NCBI GenBank assembly: GCA_000752035.1
Contig: CCFE01000030.1
Span: forward strand, 62,001-126,000
DNA: 64,000 nt
Direction of reading: 5' to 3'
DNA from: Bacillus rubiinfantis
GTDB taxonomy: Bacteria > Bacillota > Bacilli > Bacillales > Cytobacillaceae
Part shown: in pieces, positions 51,081-59,929 of the stretch
Position numbering within the stretch: position 1 is the first letter of the stretch
Layout: each line of letters begins with the position of its first letter
Made by a program: the position numbers and the translations under genes
Notes under the pieces: generated by a model
Database searches by the model: none
Told to the model about the DNA's origin: nothing
The model's input: only the letters and a program-made list of their open reading frames with translations

Positions 51081-52142
51081 CTACATTACATCAAGGTCCA
51101 TATGTTTAACCACCCTACCTGCCCTTCCCTTAGTGGTAACAGCCTGAGCCAATGAATTTACTATCGCCTCTTCCGTTGCTTCTGCAGCTGCCATGAATAG
51201 CCCGTTCATGATTGAATGGTCTTCACGTATCTGTGTCATCGTTTCCATCAACATATTATTGGAAAAATAAGGGATTTTATTAGCTGTTGAAAAGGCAATG
51301 ACAATATCGCCGCTGCTATGGCTATAATGGCTTCCTGTTCTTGCTAAGCCAATTCCACAGCGTTTGGCTACTCTCCGAAGCTGGCGGTCACTGAGTGGAG
51401 CATCTGTCGCTAAAACAATTATGATTGACCCATCTGTTGACGATGAAATTCGATCATTTCCGCATTCTTCCTCATTTTCGCGGCCCACGCTGCCGCGATA
51501 CTGAAAACCGCGGAATTCTTCCTTTTTACCAAAATTGCTTAGCACGAGACAGCCAACCGTAAACCCGTCAACGACCCGGGAAGCTGAGCCAATTCCACCT
51601 TTGTGCTCAAAGCAAACCATCCCTTTTCCAGCACCGACAGCACCTTCCTCAACCGTGGCTGTTGACGCCTTTTCAATCGCTTCACGGGCATGCCTTGGCC
51701 GCACTGGAAACAATCGGGTTGAATTTAAGTAACCGTCATTACATTCGCCAACTACGACATTCACGGTCCCTGTTGTCTCGCCAATTTCCGGATTTTCCGC
51801 AAATAGCCACTCCAATGTTCCTTGTGTTACGGCAGGTACAGCAAACGTATTACTCAACATAATCGGTGATTCTAACACACCTAACTCATCCAGCTGGACA
51901 AGCCCCGTAGTTTTTCCATAACCATTTAGAACATAGCTGGCCGCAACAACCTTTTCTCTAAACAGGTTGCCACCGTGTGGGAGAATAGCCGTCACACCAG
52001 TACAGGCATATTCGTGTCCTTGGTCATCAAGGGGATAGTCCAATGTCACATGTCCAACGTGAACTCCTTCAACATCTGTGATACAATTTTTCGCCCCTGT
52101 CGGCAATTTACCAATCTCTGCCCCTAATTCTCTTATCTTCAT
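51081..52142 (-). CDS. P1-family peptidase (DmpA-like aminopeptidase)
   Basis: A 353-residue Ntn-hydrolase-like enzyme of the S58/P1 family. GAKNCITDVEGVHVGHVTLDY, the glycine-rich ASYVLNGYGKTTGL, GTVNVVVGECNDGYLN, GAVGAGKGMVCFEHKGGIGSA and the ATDAPLSDRQLRRVA block match DmpA/BapA proteins, which self-cleave and release N-terminal residues. The ATG overlaps the stop of the dipeptidase gene by four bases. Together they suggest scavenging of unusual or D-containing peptides; that is inference. Confidence 0.88.
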   Translation of the reverse strand: MKIRELGAEIGKLPTGAKNCITDVEGVHVGHVTLDYPLDDQGHEYACTGVTAILPHGGNLFREKVVAASYVLNGYGKTTGLVQLDELGVLESPIMLSNTFAVPAVTQGTLEWLFAENPEIGETTGTVNVVVGECNDGYLNSTRLFPVRPRHAREAIEKASTATVEEGAVGAGKGMVCFEHKGGIGSASRVVDGFTVGCLVLSNFGKKEEFRGFQYRGSVGRENEEECGNDRISSSTDGSIIIVLATDAPLSDRQLRRVAKRCGIGLARTGSHYSHSSGDIVIAFSTANKIPYFSNNMLMETMTQIREDHSIMNGLFMAAAEATEEAIVNSLAQAVTTKGRAGRVVKHMDLDVM

Positions 52143-53074
52143 TTCTTCATCCCCGGTCGGTGATCAAGGAAGTTTTGCCCGGCAAATCCCTTAACCTCTT
52201 CCTCGGAGTAATGCTTGAGCAATTCATTGATTAAGTTTGTATGCTGGGCAGCATTCTCTAAGTTAACGACAAATTCGGTAATTCCATCAAAATCAGAGCC
52301 TAAGCCAATTTGCTTCACCCCGCCTAAAGCGCAAAAATGATCAATATGCCGAATAAGATCGATAATCTCCGCTTTGCCGGTTTCATTAATAAACGGAGGA
52401 TTGTACACAACATGAATTAAGCCGCCTTTTTTAAACATGGCCACTGCCTGTTCATCAGTCAAATTACGAGGATGATTGCAAAGTACCCTGGCATTGGAAT
52501 GACTGGCAAGCGGATAATTCGCCAGCTCCAAGACATCCCAAATCCCTCGGTCGCTTAGATGCGAGACATCGGTGAAAATTTGCTGCTCATTAGTAAACGC
52601 AACAATTTCCTTACCGAATAATGTTAACCCACCGCCACGCGGTTCTCCAGCACCATCAGCAGCAAGATTCGGATAATTCCACGTCAAACCCACCGAACGC
52701 ACGCCTAATTGGTACAAAATCCGCAGCTTCATTAGATCATTTCCAATCGGATCGACACCCTCCAAAGTAAGCATTGCACCAATCTGACCAATTTTCAGTC
52801 TGTCGAAGTCAGACCATTCCTTTATATGTATCATGTCCGGATTCTTGCCAAGTACTTCATGATAAAAATAATCAACCTGCTCTAGCGCTGCACGAAATTT
52901 TTGATCTGACGGAATCTCAGGGTCAATAAAAATCGCAAAACATTGAACCTTCACTTTCCCCATCTGCAGCCTGGACTTATTTGCTTGCAGCTCCGGTGCA
53001 TCACCAAAGCGTAGCGATCCTTTTGCCTCAGCAAGCTTGTATAACACATCACAATGCAAATCAATAATATTCAA
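52139..53074 (-). CDS. Membrane dipeptidase (M19, renal-dipeptidase type)
   Basis: A 311-residue zinc enzyme. IIDLHCDVLYKLAEAKG carries the HxD metal ligands, then AMLTLEGVDPIG, VGLTWNYPNLAADG, DVSHLSDRGIWDV, ASHSNARVL and GSDFDGI. Family members cleave dipeptides, including those with a C-terminal D-residue. The ATG follows AGGGAGGGATT. The overlap with the P1 peptidase gene shows an operon. It lacks a signal peptide, as usual for bacterial forms. Confidence 0.9.
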   Translation of the reverse strand: MNIIDLHCDVLYKLAEAKGSLRFGDAPELQANKSRLQMGKVKVQCFAIFIDPEIPSDQKFRAALEQVDYFYHEVLGKNPDMIHIKEWSDFDRLKIGQIGAMLTLEGVDPIGNDLMKLRILYQLGVRSVGLTWNYPNLAADGAGEPRGGGLTLFGKEIVAFTNEQQIFTDVSHLSDRGIWDVLELANYPLASHSNARVLCNHPRNLTDEQAVAMFKKGGLIHVVYNPPFINETGKAEIIDLIRHIDHFCALGGVKQIGLGSDFDGITEFVVNLENAAQHTNLINELLKHYSEEEVKGFAGQNFLDHRPGMKK

Positions 53075-53138
53075 CTAAAATCCCTCCCTTTTTTAAAAAT
53101 TTTAACACAATTAGTTCACTGATGATTCGCTGATTAAA

Positions 53139-53171
53139 CAAAAAGCTAGGAGAACACGCCCCCCAGCTAGA
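53139..53171 (-). terminator. Probable terminator of the NCS2 permease gene
   Basis: On the minus strand AGCTGGGG pairs with CTCCTAGCT (G-U pairs included) and is followed by TTTTTGTTT. Confidence 0.65.
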
Positions 53172-53207
53172 TGATTAGCATAAATTTTTTTCGAATATCA
53201 TTGAAAA

Positions 53208-54521
53208 CTACTGCTCTAGCGCAGTACTTTTTTTCGACGGAAATATCACATGCTCTAGCAACAGGCATAACATCAGTCCGACTAATAGCCCGTTAGAAAC
53301 AATATTTCTGAGCCATGGGGCAACACTTTCAAATGCTTCCGCAGGCAAGAACATCATGCCGATACCGACCATTAAAGAGAGACCAATCACAAGTAAATTC
53401 CTCGTAGTTGGGTAGATACCCATTAAGTCGCGGATGCCAAATCCCATCATTTGTGAAAATGGAATAAATAATGAAGCATAGGCAACTTCCAGTGGCAATG
53501 TCGCTAAAAAACCTCCAATAGTCGGAAAAAAGCCAGCCGCCATAATCAGTAATGCACCAATAATCAATGGGCGCATCTTTTTAATTCCCGTCGTACCGAT
53601 AAATCCTGCAGATACCGATAACGGCACCACACCGACAACTGAGAATAAACCTGAGACAACTAAATTGACCCCATTGCCAAATATCCCCTTTTGATATTGT
53701 TTCGGTTTTACTTGACGTTCTAAGGCAATTCCCACTACCAGAATACTGGCAATTACATTTGAAATTAATACAACCGAAGTGATAATCGAGGTCAATACAA
53801 TACCGACATCAAATTGCGGTGCCCCCCAGGCGAACACTTTTGGCAGCGAAAACCAGCTTGACGATTCATATACTTTACCTGCTGAAAGCAAGCCGAAATA
53901 GTGAAATAGCAGCCAGCCCACTATGATTCCAATCATCGGGCCCATACTTTTTAAGATTCCCGTAGCTTTTAATGAAATGGTTAAGATAAGAATAATTTCA
54001 AGTAAACAGATGAAGGTTATTTTGCTGCTTAAATGACCTGTTGCATTGATTCCCAGAATACTATGAAAAAACGAACCGCTCAGCTGACTGACGAGCAGTA
54101 TTAAGTACACACCTGTCACAATAGGAGTAAACAGATTACGAACTTTTTCAATGACTGGCAACATCCCTAAGATTGCCAAAAACACGCCTGAGACTATTAA
54201 CCCCATTTCCAATTGCTGGAGCATTTCTCCTTGTTGACCTGACGCGCTCATCGTACCTAGGAGGATAAAGATGGCCCACCACATTCCAGCTGCCCCTTCA
54301 ACAACGGGAAGTTTGTGGCCAAAAAATAGTTGAATTAACGTAGCAGCACCAGAAACAAACAGCATTCTTTCCATAAATGTCGCGATTTCTGCCGGTGACA
54401 TATGAAAGGCCGCACCTACAACAACTGGGACGGCGATAATATTAGTTAACATGAAAACAGCCCACTGAATACCTTGCAGGCCTGATAACCAACCGCTTTC
54501 CTTATTGTGCAATTCAGTCAT
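53208..54521 (-). CDS. NCS2-type purine/pyrimidine permease
   Basis: A 437-residue transporter with about 12 to 14 membrane segments of the NCS2 (uracil/xanthine) fold. It has GLQGIQWAVFMLTNIIAVPVVVGAAF, VVEGAAGMWWAIFI and the family region NVIASILVVGIALERQVKPK with NGVNLVVSGLFSVVGVVPLSVSAG. Substrate could be a nucleobase or another small anion. The ATG follows AAGAAGGGGTTAC. It lies downstream of the bile-acid-type symporter gene, about 20 bases apart, so the two form an operon. Confidence 0.83.
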   Translation of the reverse strand: MTELHNKESGWLSGLQGIQWAVFMLTNIIAVPVVVGAAFHMSPAEIATFMERMLFVSGAATLIQLFFGHKLPVVEGAAGMWWAIFILLGTMSASGQQGEMLQQLEMGLIVSGVFLAILGMLPVIEKVRNLFTPIVTGVYLILLVSQLSGSFFHSILGINATGHLSSKITFICLLEIILILTISLKATGILKSMGPMIGIIVGWLLFHYFGLLSAGKVYESSSWFSLPKVFAWGAPQFDVGIVLTSIITSVVLISNVIASILVVGIALERQVKPKQYQKGIFGNGVNLVVSGLFSVVGVVPLSVSAGFIGTTGIKKMRPLIIGALLIMAAGFFPTIGGFLATLPLEVAYASLFIPFSQMMGFGIRDLMGIYPTTRNLLVIGLSLMVGIGMMFLPAEAFESVAPWLRNIVSNGLLVGLMLCLLLEHVIFPSKKSTALEQ

Positions 54522-54541
54522 AAATGTAACCCCTTCTTTCT

Positions 54542-55516
54542 CTAGACAACAACAGAACCCTGATTCTGTTTTTCCAACCTTTTAGTATAATATTTTGCAA
54601 CAAAATGTCCAGCTAAGGAGGCAAGTATTTGTTGGAAAAGCATACCGATAACAACTGGAACAGCAACAGCCGCCGGAAAATAGGTCACCCCGATAACTGC
54701 ACCAGAGCTAATATTTCTCATGCCTCCTGTGAAGGTCAAAGAAATAACAGACCCCCGGTCCTTTACCAATAACCTTCCAATTATAAATGAGAAGAAATAG
54801 CCCGTTAATGCAATAAAAAACACCACTAATGTAATGCCAACTAATCTTGAATTGATATTTTTTAAATAAGGCGCCACGACTGAGCCATTTAACATCACAA
54901 CCAAACCAATACTTAGTTTTGAAAAAGGAGCTAAACGCCTGCCTAGCAAATAATTTATTTTCCCTTTTGTTAGTTGATTTAACATCATACCAATAATGGA
55001 AGGAATCACAACCATTCCCAATAACCCCATCATTATACTGATAGTATCCATTTCTATTTTTTGTCCAATAAAAATGGTTAATGAGTAAGGAACAATAATA
55101 GGTGATAACAAGACATCAATTAATATGACTGACAAAACCATAGGGATATTCCCTTTATAGATCGAGACCCAGATAAAACTTGTTATTCCTGTTGGTATTA
55201 CCATTGCCAAGATTAAGCCTGTAATTGTATAAGGATCATTCGGAAAGACAATATGGCCCACTCCCCATGCCCAAATCGGCATCAACACATGGAGAATCAT
55301 TATCGCAATAAAAATCGACTTAGGATGGGTTACTACATCTTTAAGTGAATGAAAGTTAGAGCCTAAGCTCCCTGCGAATGTCATAAAGGCAAAAATCCAC
55401 GGAATGAGAAAAGAAAAATCCTTTAGATAAGCACTGAAGATCACACCAATAATGACACCAATCGGCGTAATCAATGGCATCATTTTTTCTAATTGTTTGT
55501 TTAACCTGTCAAGCAT
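54542..55516 (-). CDS. Bile acid:sodium symporter family (SBF) protein
   Basis: A 324-residue protein with about nine to ten membrane segments. MTFAGSLGSNFHSLKDVVTHPK, HVLMPIWAWGVGHI, LAMVIPTGITSFIWVSIYKGN and FTGGMRNISSGAVIGVTYFP match the SBF/BASS fold with its discontinuous helices. In bacteria such proteins carry organic acids such as pantoate or pyruvate; no substrate can be assigned. The ATG at 55516 follows GAGGAG at nine bases; the ATG three codons earlier would overlap the ribosome site. Confidence 0.83.
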   Translation of the reverse strand: MLDRLNKQLEKMMPLITPIGVIIGVIFSAYLKDFSFLIPWIFAFMTFAGSLGSNFHSLKDVVTHPKSIFIAIMILHVLMPIWAWGVGHIVFPNDPYTITGLILAMVIPTGITSFIWVSIYKGNIPMVLSVILIDVLLSPIIVPYSLTIFIGQKIEMDTISIMMGLLGMVVIPSIIGMMLNQLTKGKINYLLGRRLAPFSKLSIGLVVMLNGSVVAPYLKNINSRLVGITLVVFFIALTGYFFSFIIGRLLVKDRGSVISLTFTGGMRNISSGAVIGVTYFPAAVAVPVVIGMLFQQILASLAGHFVAKYYTKRLEKQNQGSVVV

Positions 55517-55728
55517 ACAGGTCATCTCCTCAAGAAGTTTTTAAGCGATTAAACATTACTTTCATATGATAACATGGAATACAATCCTTCGGGAATCGAA
55601 AAATTACCTATGGCTTTACAATAATGCTAATCTTTAAACGGGAAATATTTATTATTTTTTATTATTGTTAAAGGTAGTAAAATGAATTATAGATTTTAAT
55701 CATTTAAACGACAAAAGGAGATACATCT

Positions 55729-57090
55729 TTGGGAGAACATACAACAAAATATCAAGATCAAACACTGTTTAGCATTTCCTGGCCGCTTTTTATTGAGTTG
55801 GCACTTCATATGGGTATGGGCATTATGGCAACATTCATGCTCGGTCACTATTCCGATGACGCAGCCGCAGGTGTCGGTGTGGCAAACCAATTACTGAACA
55901 TCTTTATCTTAATTTTTAATGTCACCTCGATTGGGGGGATCGTCCTAATAAGTCGAAACCTCGGAGCTGGTCATTTAAAACAAGCAAAACAGTTAGCACG
56001 GTCTGTTTTTGGCTTAAATTTCTGGTTTGGAGTGATTGTTGCTACTACTGTTTTCTTTTTTGGAGAACATTTGTTACGTTTATTTGACATTCAGGGTAAA
56101 GTTTTTGATTACGGGCTTATTTTCGTAAAAATTTGTGGTATCTCCCTCTTCTTCGAATCGATATCACTTGCCTTAAGCGCCACATTGCGTAGTTATGGGT
56201 ACACTAAGGAATCAATGATGGTTACGATTATGATGGACATTATTAGTTTAGGTGGAAACATCCTTGCTATCAGCGGTATTTTTGGTTTACCTATTACTGG
56301 GGTCACAGGTGTTTCCTGGTCAATGGTAGTGGCTCGGGCTGCCGCGGTCTGTGTGCTAATATATTTAGTACATAATCGTTTGGCATTAACACTCAATATA
56401 AAAGATATCATTACCGCTAAAGGAGAAAATATTAAAGGGGTCCTCGCCATTGGTATTCCTTCAGCTGGAGAAAATCTTTCATATCAATTATCCCAGCTTG
56501 TTATTACTAGTATCGTCGTTTCACTGGGAACTGCCTCCCTTACCGCAAGGGTGTATATTTTGAACATTAACATGATTTGTTTTCTATTTTCATTAGCTAT
56601 TGCCCAAGGAACACAGCTCTTAGTCGCCCGTTATATCGGTGCAAAGCAATTTGATCGTGCACTTCAGCGCGGACTCCGAACGCTTAAACTGGCAATGCTG
56701 GCATCAACACTTACATCAATTATTATCGCTTTGGCTGGTTCGCCATTGCTAAGCACCTTTACCAGCAATCCTGCAATTATCGCCGTAGGCATCCCTGTTC
56801 TGTGGGCAATCGTCTTCGTTGAACCCGGAAGAGCGATGAACATTGTGCTAATGAGCTCGTTAAAATCTGCGGGCGATGTCCGTTTCCCAGTAATCATCGG
56901 AATTGTTTCAATGTGGGGCGTAGCTGTATCTTTAAGTTATACATTAGGAGTCCATTATCATCTAGGCTTAGTAGGTATTTGGCTGGCCCAAGGGGTCGAT
57001 GAATGGCTTCGAGGCATTTTTGCAACCAAACGGTGGTTGATGAAACCATGGGAACGCATCTTCAGTGGGAAGGCAAGTATGAATGTATAA
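55729..57090 (+). CDS. MATE-family multidrug efflux transporter
   Basis: A 453-residue protein with 12 membrane segments in two homologous halves. SISWPLFIELALHMGMGIMATFMLG begins the first MatE domain, and IGIPSAGENLSYQLSQLVITSIV the second. It exports drugs or metabolites in exchange for Na+ or H+. It starts at TTG with the strong site AAAAGGAG six to eight bases before. It is followed by a clear terminator, so monocistronic. Confidence 0.9.
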   Translation: MGEHTTKYQDQTLFSISWPLFIELALHMGMGIMATFMLGHYSDDAAAGVGVANQLLNIFILIFNVTSIGGIVLISRNLGAGHLKQAKQLARSVFGLNFWFGVIVATTVFFFGEHLLRLFDIQGKVFDYGLIFVKICGISLFFESISLALSATLRSYGYTKESMMVTIMMDIISLGGNILAISGIFGLPITGVTGVSWSMVVARAAAVCVLIYLVHNRLALTLNIKDIITAKGENIKGVLAIGIPSAGENLSYQLSQLVITSIVVSLGTASLTARVYILNINMICFLFSLAIAQGTQLLVARYIGAKQFDRALQRGLRTLKLAMLASTLTSIIIALAGSPLLSTFTSNPAIIAVGIPVLWAIVFVEPGRAMNIVLMSSLKSAGDVRFPVIIGIVSMWGVAVSLSYTLGVHYHLGLVGIWLAQGVDEWLRGIFATKRWLMKPWERIFSGKASMNV

Positions 57091-57099
57091 TATAAGTAG

Positions 57100-57129
57100 A
57101 AACAGTATCCTGAGGGTACTGTTTTTTTA
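57100..57129 (+). terminator. Rho-independent terminator of the MATE gene
   Basis: AACAGTATCC-TGAG-GGTACTGTT followed by TTTTTTATT. Confidence 0.85.
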
Positions 57130-57169
57130 TTGTGCCTTATTTCACTTGTAATAAATTTGTCATATCATT

Positions 57170-57197
57170 TTGAACAGATTTTGAACATAACTAAGAT
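57170..57197 (+). promoter_or_regulatory. Possible promoter of the DoxX gene
   Basis: TTGAAC, 16 bases, TAAGAT, about 80 bases before the DoxX start. Confidence 0.45.
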
Positions 57198-57277
57198 AGT
57201 AATGTTTTTTACCGTAAAATGTTTTATATTAAATCCGTAAAGAAAAACAATATAAATTTCCGAGAGGGTGGAGTAAC

Positions 57278-57793
57278 ATGTTTAACAAGTTCCTAAGGGA
57301 AAGCAATGTTTCAGCTATTATTCTTACTGTTATCCGTTTATACCTTGGTTATTCTTGGTTTACAGCAGGATTGCATAAATTGACAGGCGGCTTTGATGCT
57401 TCTGGTTTCTTAAAAGGAGCAATTGCTAATCCTGTTAAGGGCCCTGAAGGCGAAATGGTGTTTGGCTGGTATGTAACCTTCCTAAAAAGCTTTGCGCTGC
57501 CAAACGTGGATATTTTCAACGTTATCGTTCCTTGGGGTGAAACTTTAATTGGTTTAGGATTACTTCTAGGCTGCTTAACTACAGCTGCTATGTTCTTTGG
57601 TTTATTCATGAACTTCGCATTCTTCTTAGCTGGTACAGTATCACACAACCCAAGAGACATTTTCTTAGGCTTCATCATTTTAACAGCTGGCTACAATGCT
57701 GGAAAAATTGGTTTAGACCGTTGGGTTATCCCATTCATTAGAAAAATCAGCAAGAAAAATTCTGAAAATAATCAGGCAAAAGTAACAGTTTAA
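57278..57793 (+). CDS. DoxX-family membrane protein
   Basis: A 171-residue protein with four membrane segments. VIRLYLGYSWFTAGLHKLTGG, then ETLIGLGLLLGCLTTAAMFFG and the C-terminal basic tail are typical of DoxX/thiosulfate:quinone oxidoreductase-like proteins, linked in some bacteria to redox and oxidative-stress functions. The ATG follows GAGAGGGTGG. It is monocistronic with a terminator. Confidence 0.85.
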   Translation: MFNKFLRESNVSAIILTVIRLYLGYSWFTAGLHKLTGGFDASGFLKGAIANPVKGPEGEMVFGWYVTFLKSFALPNVDIFNVIVPWGETLIGLGLLLGCLTTAAMFFGLFMNFAFFLAGTVSHNPRDIFLGFIILTAGYNAGKIGLDRWVIPFIRKISKKNSENNQAKVTV

Positions 57794-57794
57794 C

Positions 57795-57838
57795 AAAAAG
57801 GCGAAGCTGGGTTCAAATTCCTTGCTTCGTCTTTTTGT
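57795..57838 (+). terminator. Rho-independent terminator of the DoxX gene
   Basis: AAAAAGGCGAAGC pairs with GCTTCGTCTTTTT. It lies between convergent genes. Confidence 0.85.
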
Positions 57839-57849
57839 TGATTCAATAG

Positions 57850-58245
57850 CTATTCTTCTCGATCAGGGGTATTTACCATGATACCGGCAACTTGCGTTAA
57901 CCGCTCATAAAAGGCAGCACCTGCAGGGTTTTGATCAAGGCCGATTTCGGCAAACGCTTCTTTCATACAACGAAGCCAAGCTTTTGCTCTTGTTGGTGTC
58001 ACTTCATGTGGCAGATGGCGCTGTCTCATAGCCGGCGGGCCAAACTCCTGGCTGTAAAGGGCTGGCCCTCCTAGAAATTGCGGTAAAAATAATTTTTGCT
58101 TTCGCTTAATCTCTTCCATATCCCCTTGAAACAATGGAGCTAAATCAGGGTCAGCATAAACCCGCGGATAAAAGGCCTCAACTAATTTATTTATTGTTTC
58201 TTGACCGCCAATTTCCTGATAAAGTGTTTTGAATCGGTAATCCAT
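57850..58245 (-). CDS. yjbI: Truncated hemoglobin, group II (YjbI-like)
   Basis: A 131-residue globin. YQEIGGQETINKLVEAFYPRV is the N-terminal part, QKLFLPQFLGGPALYSQEFG includes the distal tyrosine-containing region and MRQRHLPHEVTPTRAKAWLRCM has the proximal His F8. B. subtilis YjbI is a group II truncated hemoglobin whose partner YjbH is not encoded here. The start MDYRFKTLY follows GGATGGTGAG; a longer reading to 58329 has no ribosome site. It may bind O2 or NO, consistent with NO reductase elsewhere in the window. Confidence 0.9.
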   Translation of the reverse strand: MDYRFKTLYQEIGGQETINKLVEAFYPRVYADPDLAPLFQGDMEEIKRKQKLFLPQFLGGPALYSQEFGPPAMRQRHLPHEVTPTRAKAWLRCMKEAFAEIGLDQNPAGAAFYERLTQVAGIMVNTPDREE

Positions 58246-58438
58246 GTCTTTCTCACCATCCTCGTTTAGTTTCCCCTTTAATCTATTAGTATAAATTGAT
58301 TCCACTGGTTTATTTGTGATTTGTATCACACCTCAATGTGAGCTATCAGTAATTTTTACCACCTTCACACATTGATATGTTATTCTAACTAATGCGAGAA
58401 ACTATTTGTAAACAGGCAAACTGCTAGAGGTGATTGTG

Positions 58439-58789
58439 ATGAATAAGGCCTGGGTGTATGTCGTGTTAACATGCTTATTTGAATTAATCTGGGTGTATGG
58501 CTTTAATACTGCGAAAACATGGTGGCAATGGGGGATTGTCATCTGCATCATTTTGATTGACTTTCACATCCTCCCAAAAGCTTGTGCCAGCCTGCCAACG
58601 GGTACCGTTTATGCCGTTTTTTCCGGTGTTGGTACAATTGGTACTGTACTTATGGACGTATTTCTATTTGGAGGAAGTTTTCGCTTCGATATGTTTTTAT
58701 ATATTCTGCTTATTATCATCGGGGTCGTTGGATTAAATCTGGCCGATAATCAACCCGATGAAAAATCCTCCATGAAAGGGGCTGCCTAA
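58439..58789 (+). CDS. Small multidrug resistance protein, subunit 1
   Basis: A 116-residue SMR protein with four membrane segments. The essential Glu is in LTCLFELIWVYGFN, and LPTGTVYAVFSGVGTIGTVLMD is the family signature. It is encoded one base before a second SMR protein, the pattern of heteromeric pairs such as YkkCD or YvdRS. Such pairs export cationic drugs or guanidinium. No guanidine riboswitch is seen upstream. The ATG follows AGAGGTGATTG. Confidence 0.88.
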   Translation: MNKAWVYVVLTCLFELIWVYGFNTAKTWWQWGIVICIILIDFHILPKACASLPTGTVYAVFSGVGTIGTVLMDVFLFGGSFRFDMFLYILLIIIGVVGLNLADNQPDEKSSMKGAA

Positions 58790-58790
58790 A

Positions 58791-59105
58791 ATGGGTTGGC
58801 TGCTTGTTCTGTTGGCTGCAGCCGGTGAAGTTACAGGCGCAGCCGGTCTTAAATTATATAGTCAACGAAAATCGCTTCGCAATGGCATCCTTTATATGGG
58901 CGGATTCGGTACTTCATTCGCATTTTTATATGCTTCCTTTCATTATTTGCAGCTAAGTATCGCCTACATTATTTGGGTAGGAATTGGAACCGCCGGCGCA
59001 GTGTTCATAAATATGTATTTATTCGGCGAATCCAAGAACATCTGGCGAATGATTAGTGTTGGATTAATTATCATTGGGGTCATTGGACTAAGAATTAGTT
59101 CTTAG
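58791..59105 (+). CDS. Small multidrug resistance protein, subunit 2
   Basis: A 104-residue SMR protein: LLAAAGEVTGAAGLKLYS holds the essential Glu, and YIIWVGIGTAGAVFINMYLFGE matches the family's third and fourth segments. It follows subunit 1 directly (TAAAATGGG), so co-translation is likely and a heterodimer is expected. The terminator after it closes the operon. Confidence 0.88.
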   Translation: MGWLLVLLAAAGEVTGAAGLKLYSQRKSLRNGILYMGGFGTSFAFLYASFHYLQLSIAYIIWVGIGTAGAVFINMYLFGESKNIWRMISVGLIIIGVIGLRISS

Positions 59106-59181
59106 AAAGAAAAAACTTCGTTACCGTTCTAATCAATATCCTGTTAAAATAGCCCCTTTAAGCTCAACATTCCGTCTTAAA

Positions 59182-59217
59182 AACAGCTCAAATCTTAATT
59201 GATTTGAGCTGTTTTGC
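59182..59217 (+). terminator. Rho-independent terminator of the SMR pair
   Basis: AACAGCTCAAATC pairs perfectly with GATTTGAGCTGTT (13 pairs), then TTGC. Confidence 0.8.
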
Positions 59218-59228
59218 TTCTGTTATCA

Positions 59229-59257
59229 TTGACTAATTGAACCATTTATATTAATAT
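59229..59257 (+). promoter_or_regulatory. Promoter of the queT transcript
   Basis: TTGACT, 17 bases, TAATAT, about 15 bases before the preQ1 riboswitch. Confidence 0.65.
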
Positions 59258-59271
59258 ATTAGTTTGAACGT

Positions 59272-59312
59272 TAGAGTGGTTCGAAACCATCCCACTATAA
59301 AAAACTAAGGAG
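59272..59312 (+). ncRNA. PreQ1 class I riboswitch
   Basis: AGAGTGG..CCACT forms the P1 stem, the loop carries TTCGAAACCATC, and the diagnostic A-rich tail ATAAAAAACTAAGG follows directly. The tail contains the ribosome site AAGGAG of queT, so preQ1 binding should hide it and reduce translation. The neighbouring QueT transporter, known to import queuosine precursors, confirms the assignment. Confidence 0.93.
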
Positions 59313-59320
59313 AAATGAAT

Positions 59321-59878
59321 ATGGAGAAAACTACGAACACCTTTCCGCAGCAGCTTGCTAGCGGGAAAGACAACCAAGCTGTGTCACAAAGGACACAAGT
59401 TCGAGGAATTGTGGTTAATGGCATTATTGCTGCATTGTATATCGCGGTTTCCGCGGTCATTGCCCCATTTGGCTTCAGTCAAATCCAGTTCCGCGTATCT
59501 GAGATGTTTAACCATCTCGTCGTTTTTAACAAAAAGTACCTATTTGGCATTATCCTAGGTGTGTTTTTGACGAATTTATTCTTTTCACCGATGAAGGCCT
59601 ATGACCTGATTTTCGGTGTCGGCCAATCACTAATAGCACTGGCCATTACGATTTTATGTGCACGTGTCTTTAAAAACCTGTGGACACGAATGATTGTGAA
59701 CACGCTTGTGTTTACATTTACAATGTTCTTGATTGCCATCGAATTGAATTTGGCTTTTGGTCTTCCATTTCTATTTACATGGATGACGACTGCGGTTGGT
59801 GAATTTGTCGTGATGGCTGTCGGCATGCCAATCATGTATTTCATCAATAAACGCGTTCATTTTGATAAAATCGTATAA
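59321..59878 (+). CDS. queT: QueT-type queuosine precursor transporter
   Basis: A 185-residue ECF-transporter S component with five to six membrane segments; VNGIIAALYIAVSAVIAPFGF and SEMFNHLVVFNKKYLFGIILG match the QueT family. It probably captures preQ0/preQ1-like precursors and works with the shared energizing module encoded elsewhere. The ATG at 59321 is eight bases after AAGGAG; the ATG at 59315 is only two bases after it. Control by the preQ1 riboswitch is visible upstream. Confidence 0.92.
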   Translation: MEKTTNTFPQQLASGKDNQAVSQRTQVRGIVVNGIIAALYIAVSAVIAPFGFSQIQFRVSEMFNHLVVFNKKYLFGIILGVFLTNLFFSPMKAYDLIFGVGQSLIALAITILCARVFKNLWTRMIVNTLVFTFTMFLIAIELNLAFGLPFLFTWMTTAVGEFVVMAVGMPIMYFINKRVHFDKIV

Positions 59879-59882
59879 TACT

Positions 59883-59920
59883 AGAGCAGCTGCTCCTTAA
59901 TTAGGGTGCTGCTCTTTTTA
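59883..59920 (+). terminator. Rho-independent terminator of queT
   Basis: AGAGCAGC pairs with GCTGCTCT and is followed by TTTTAA. Confidence 0.8.
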
Positions 59921-59929
59921 ATTTGCTCA

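Noticed and set aside
58330..58438. Guanidine riboswitch before the SMR pair
   Set aside because: No ykkC-type conserved core is present in this short spacer.
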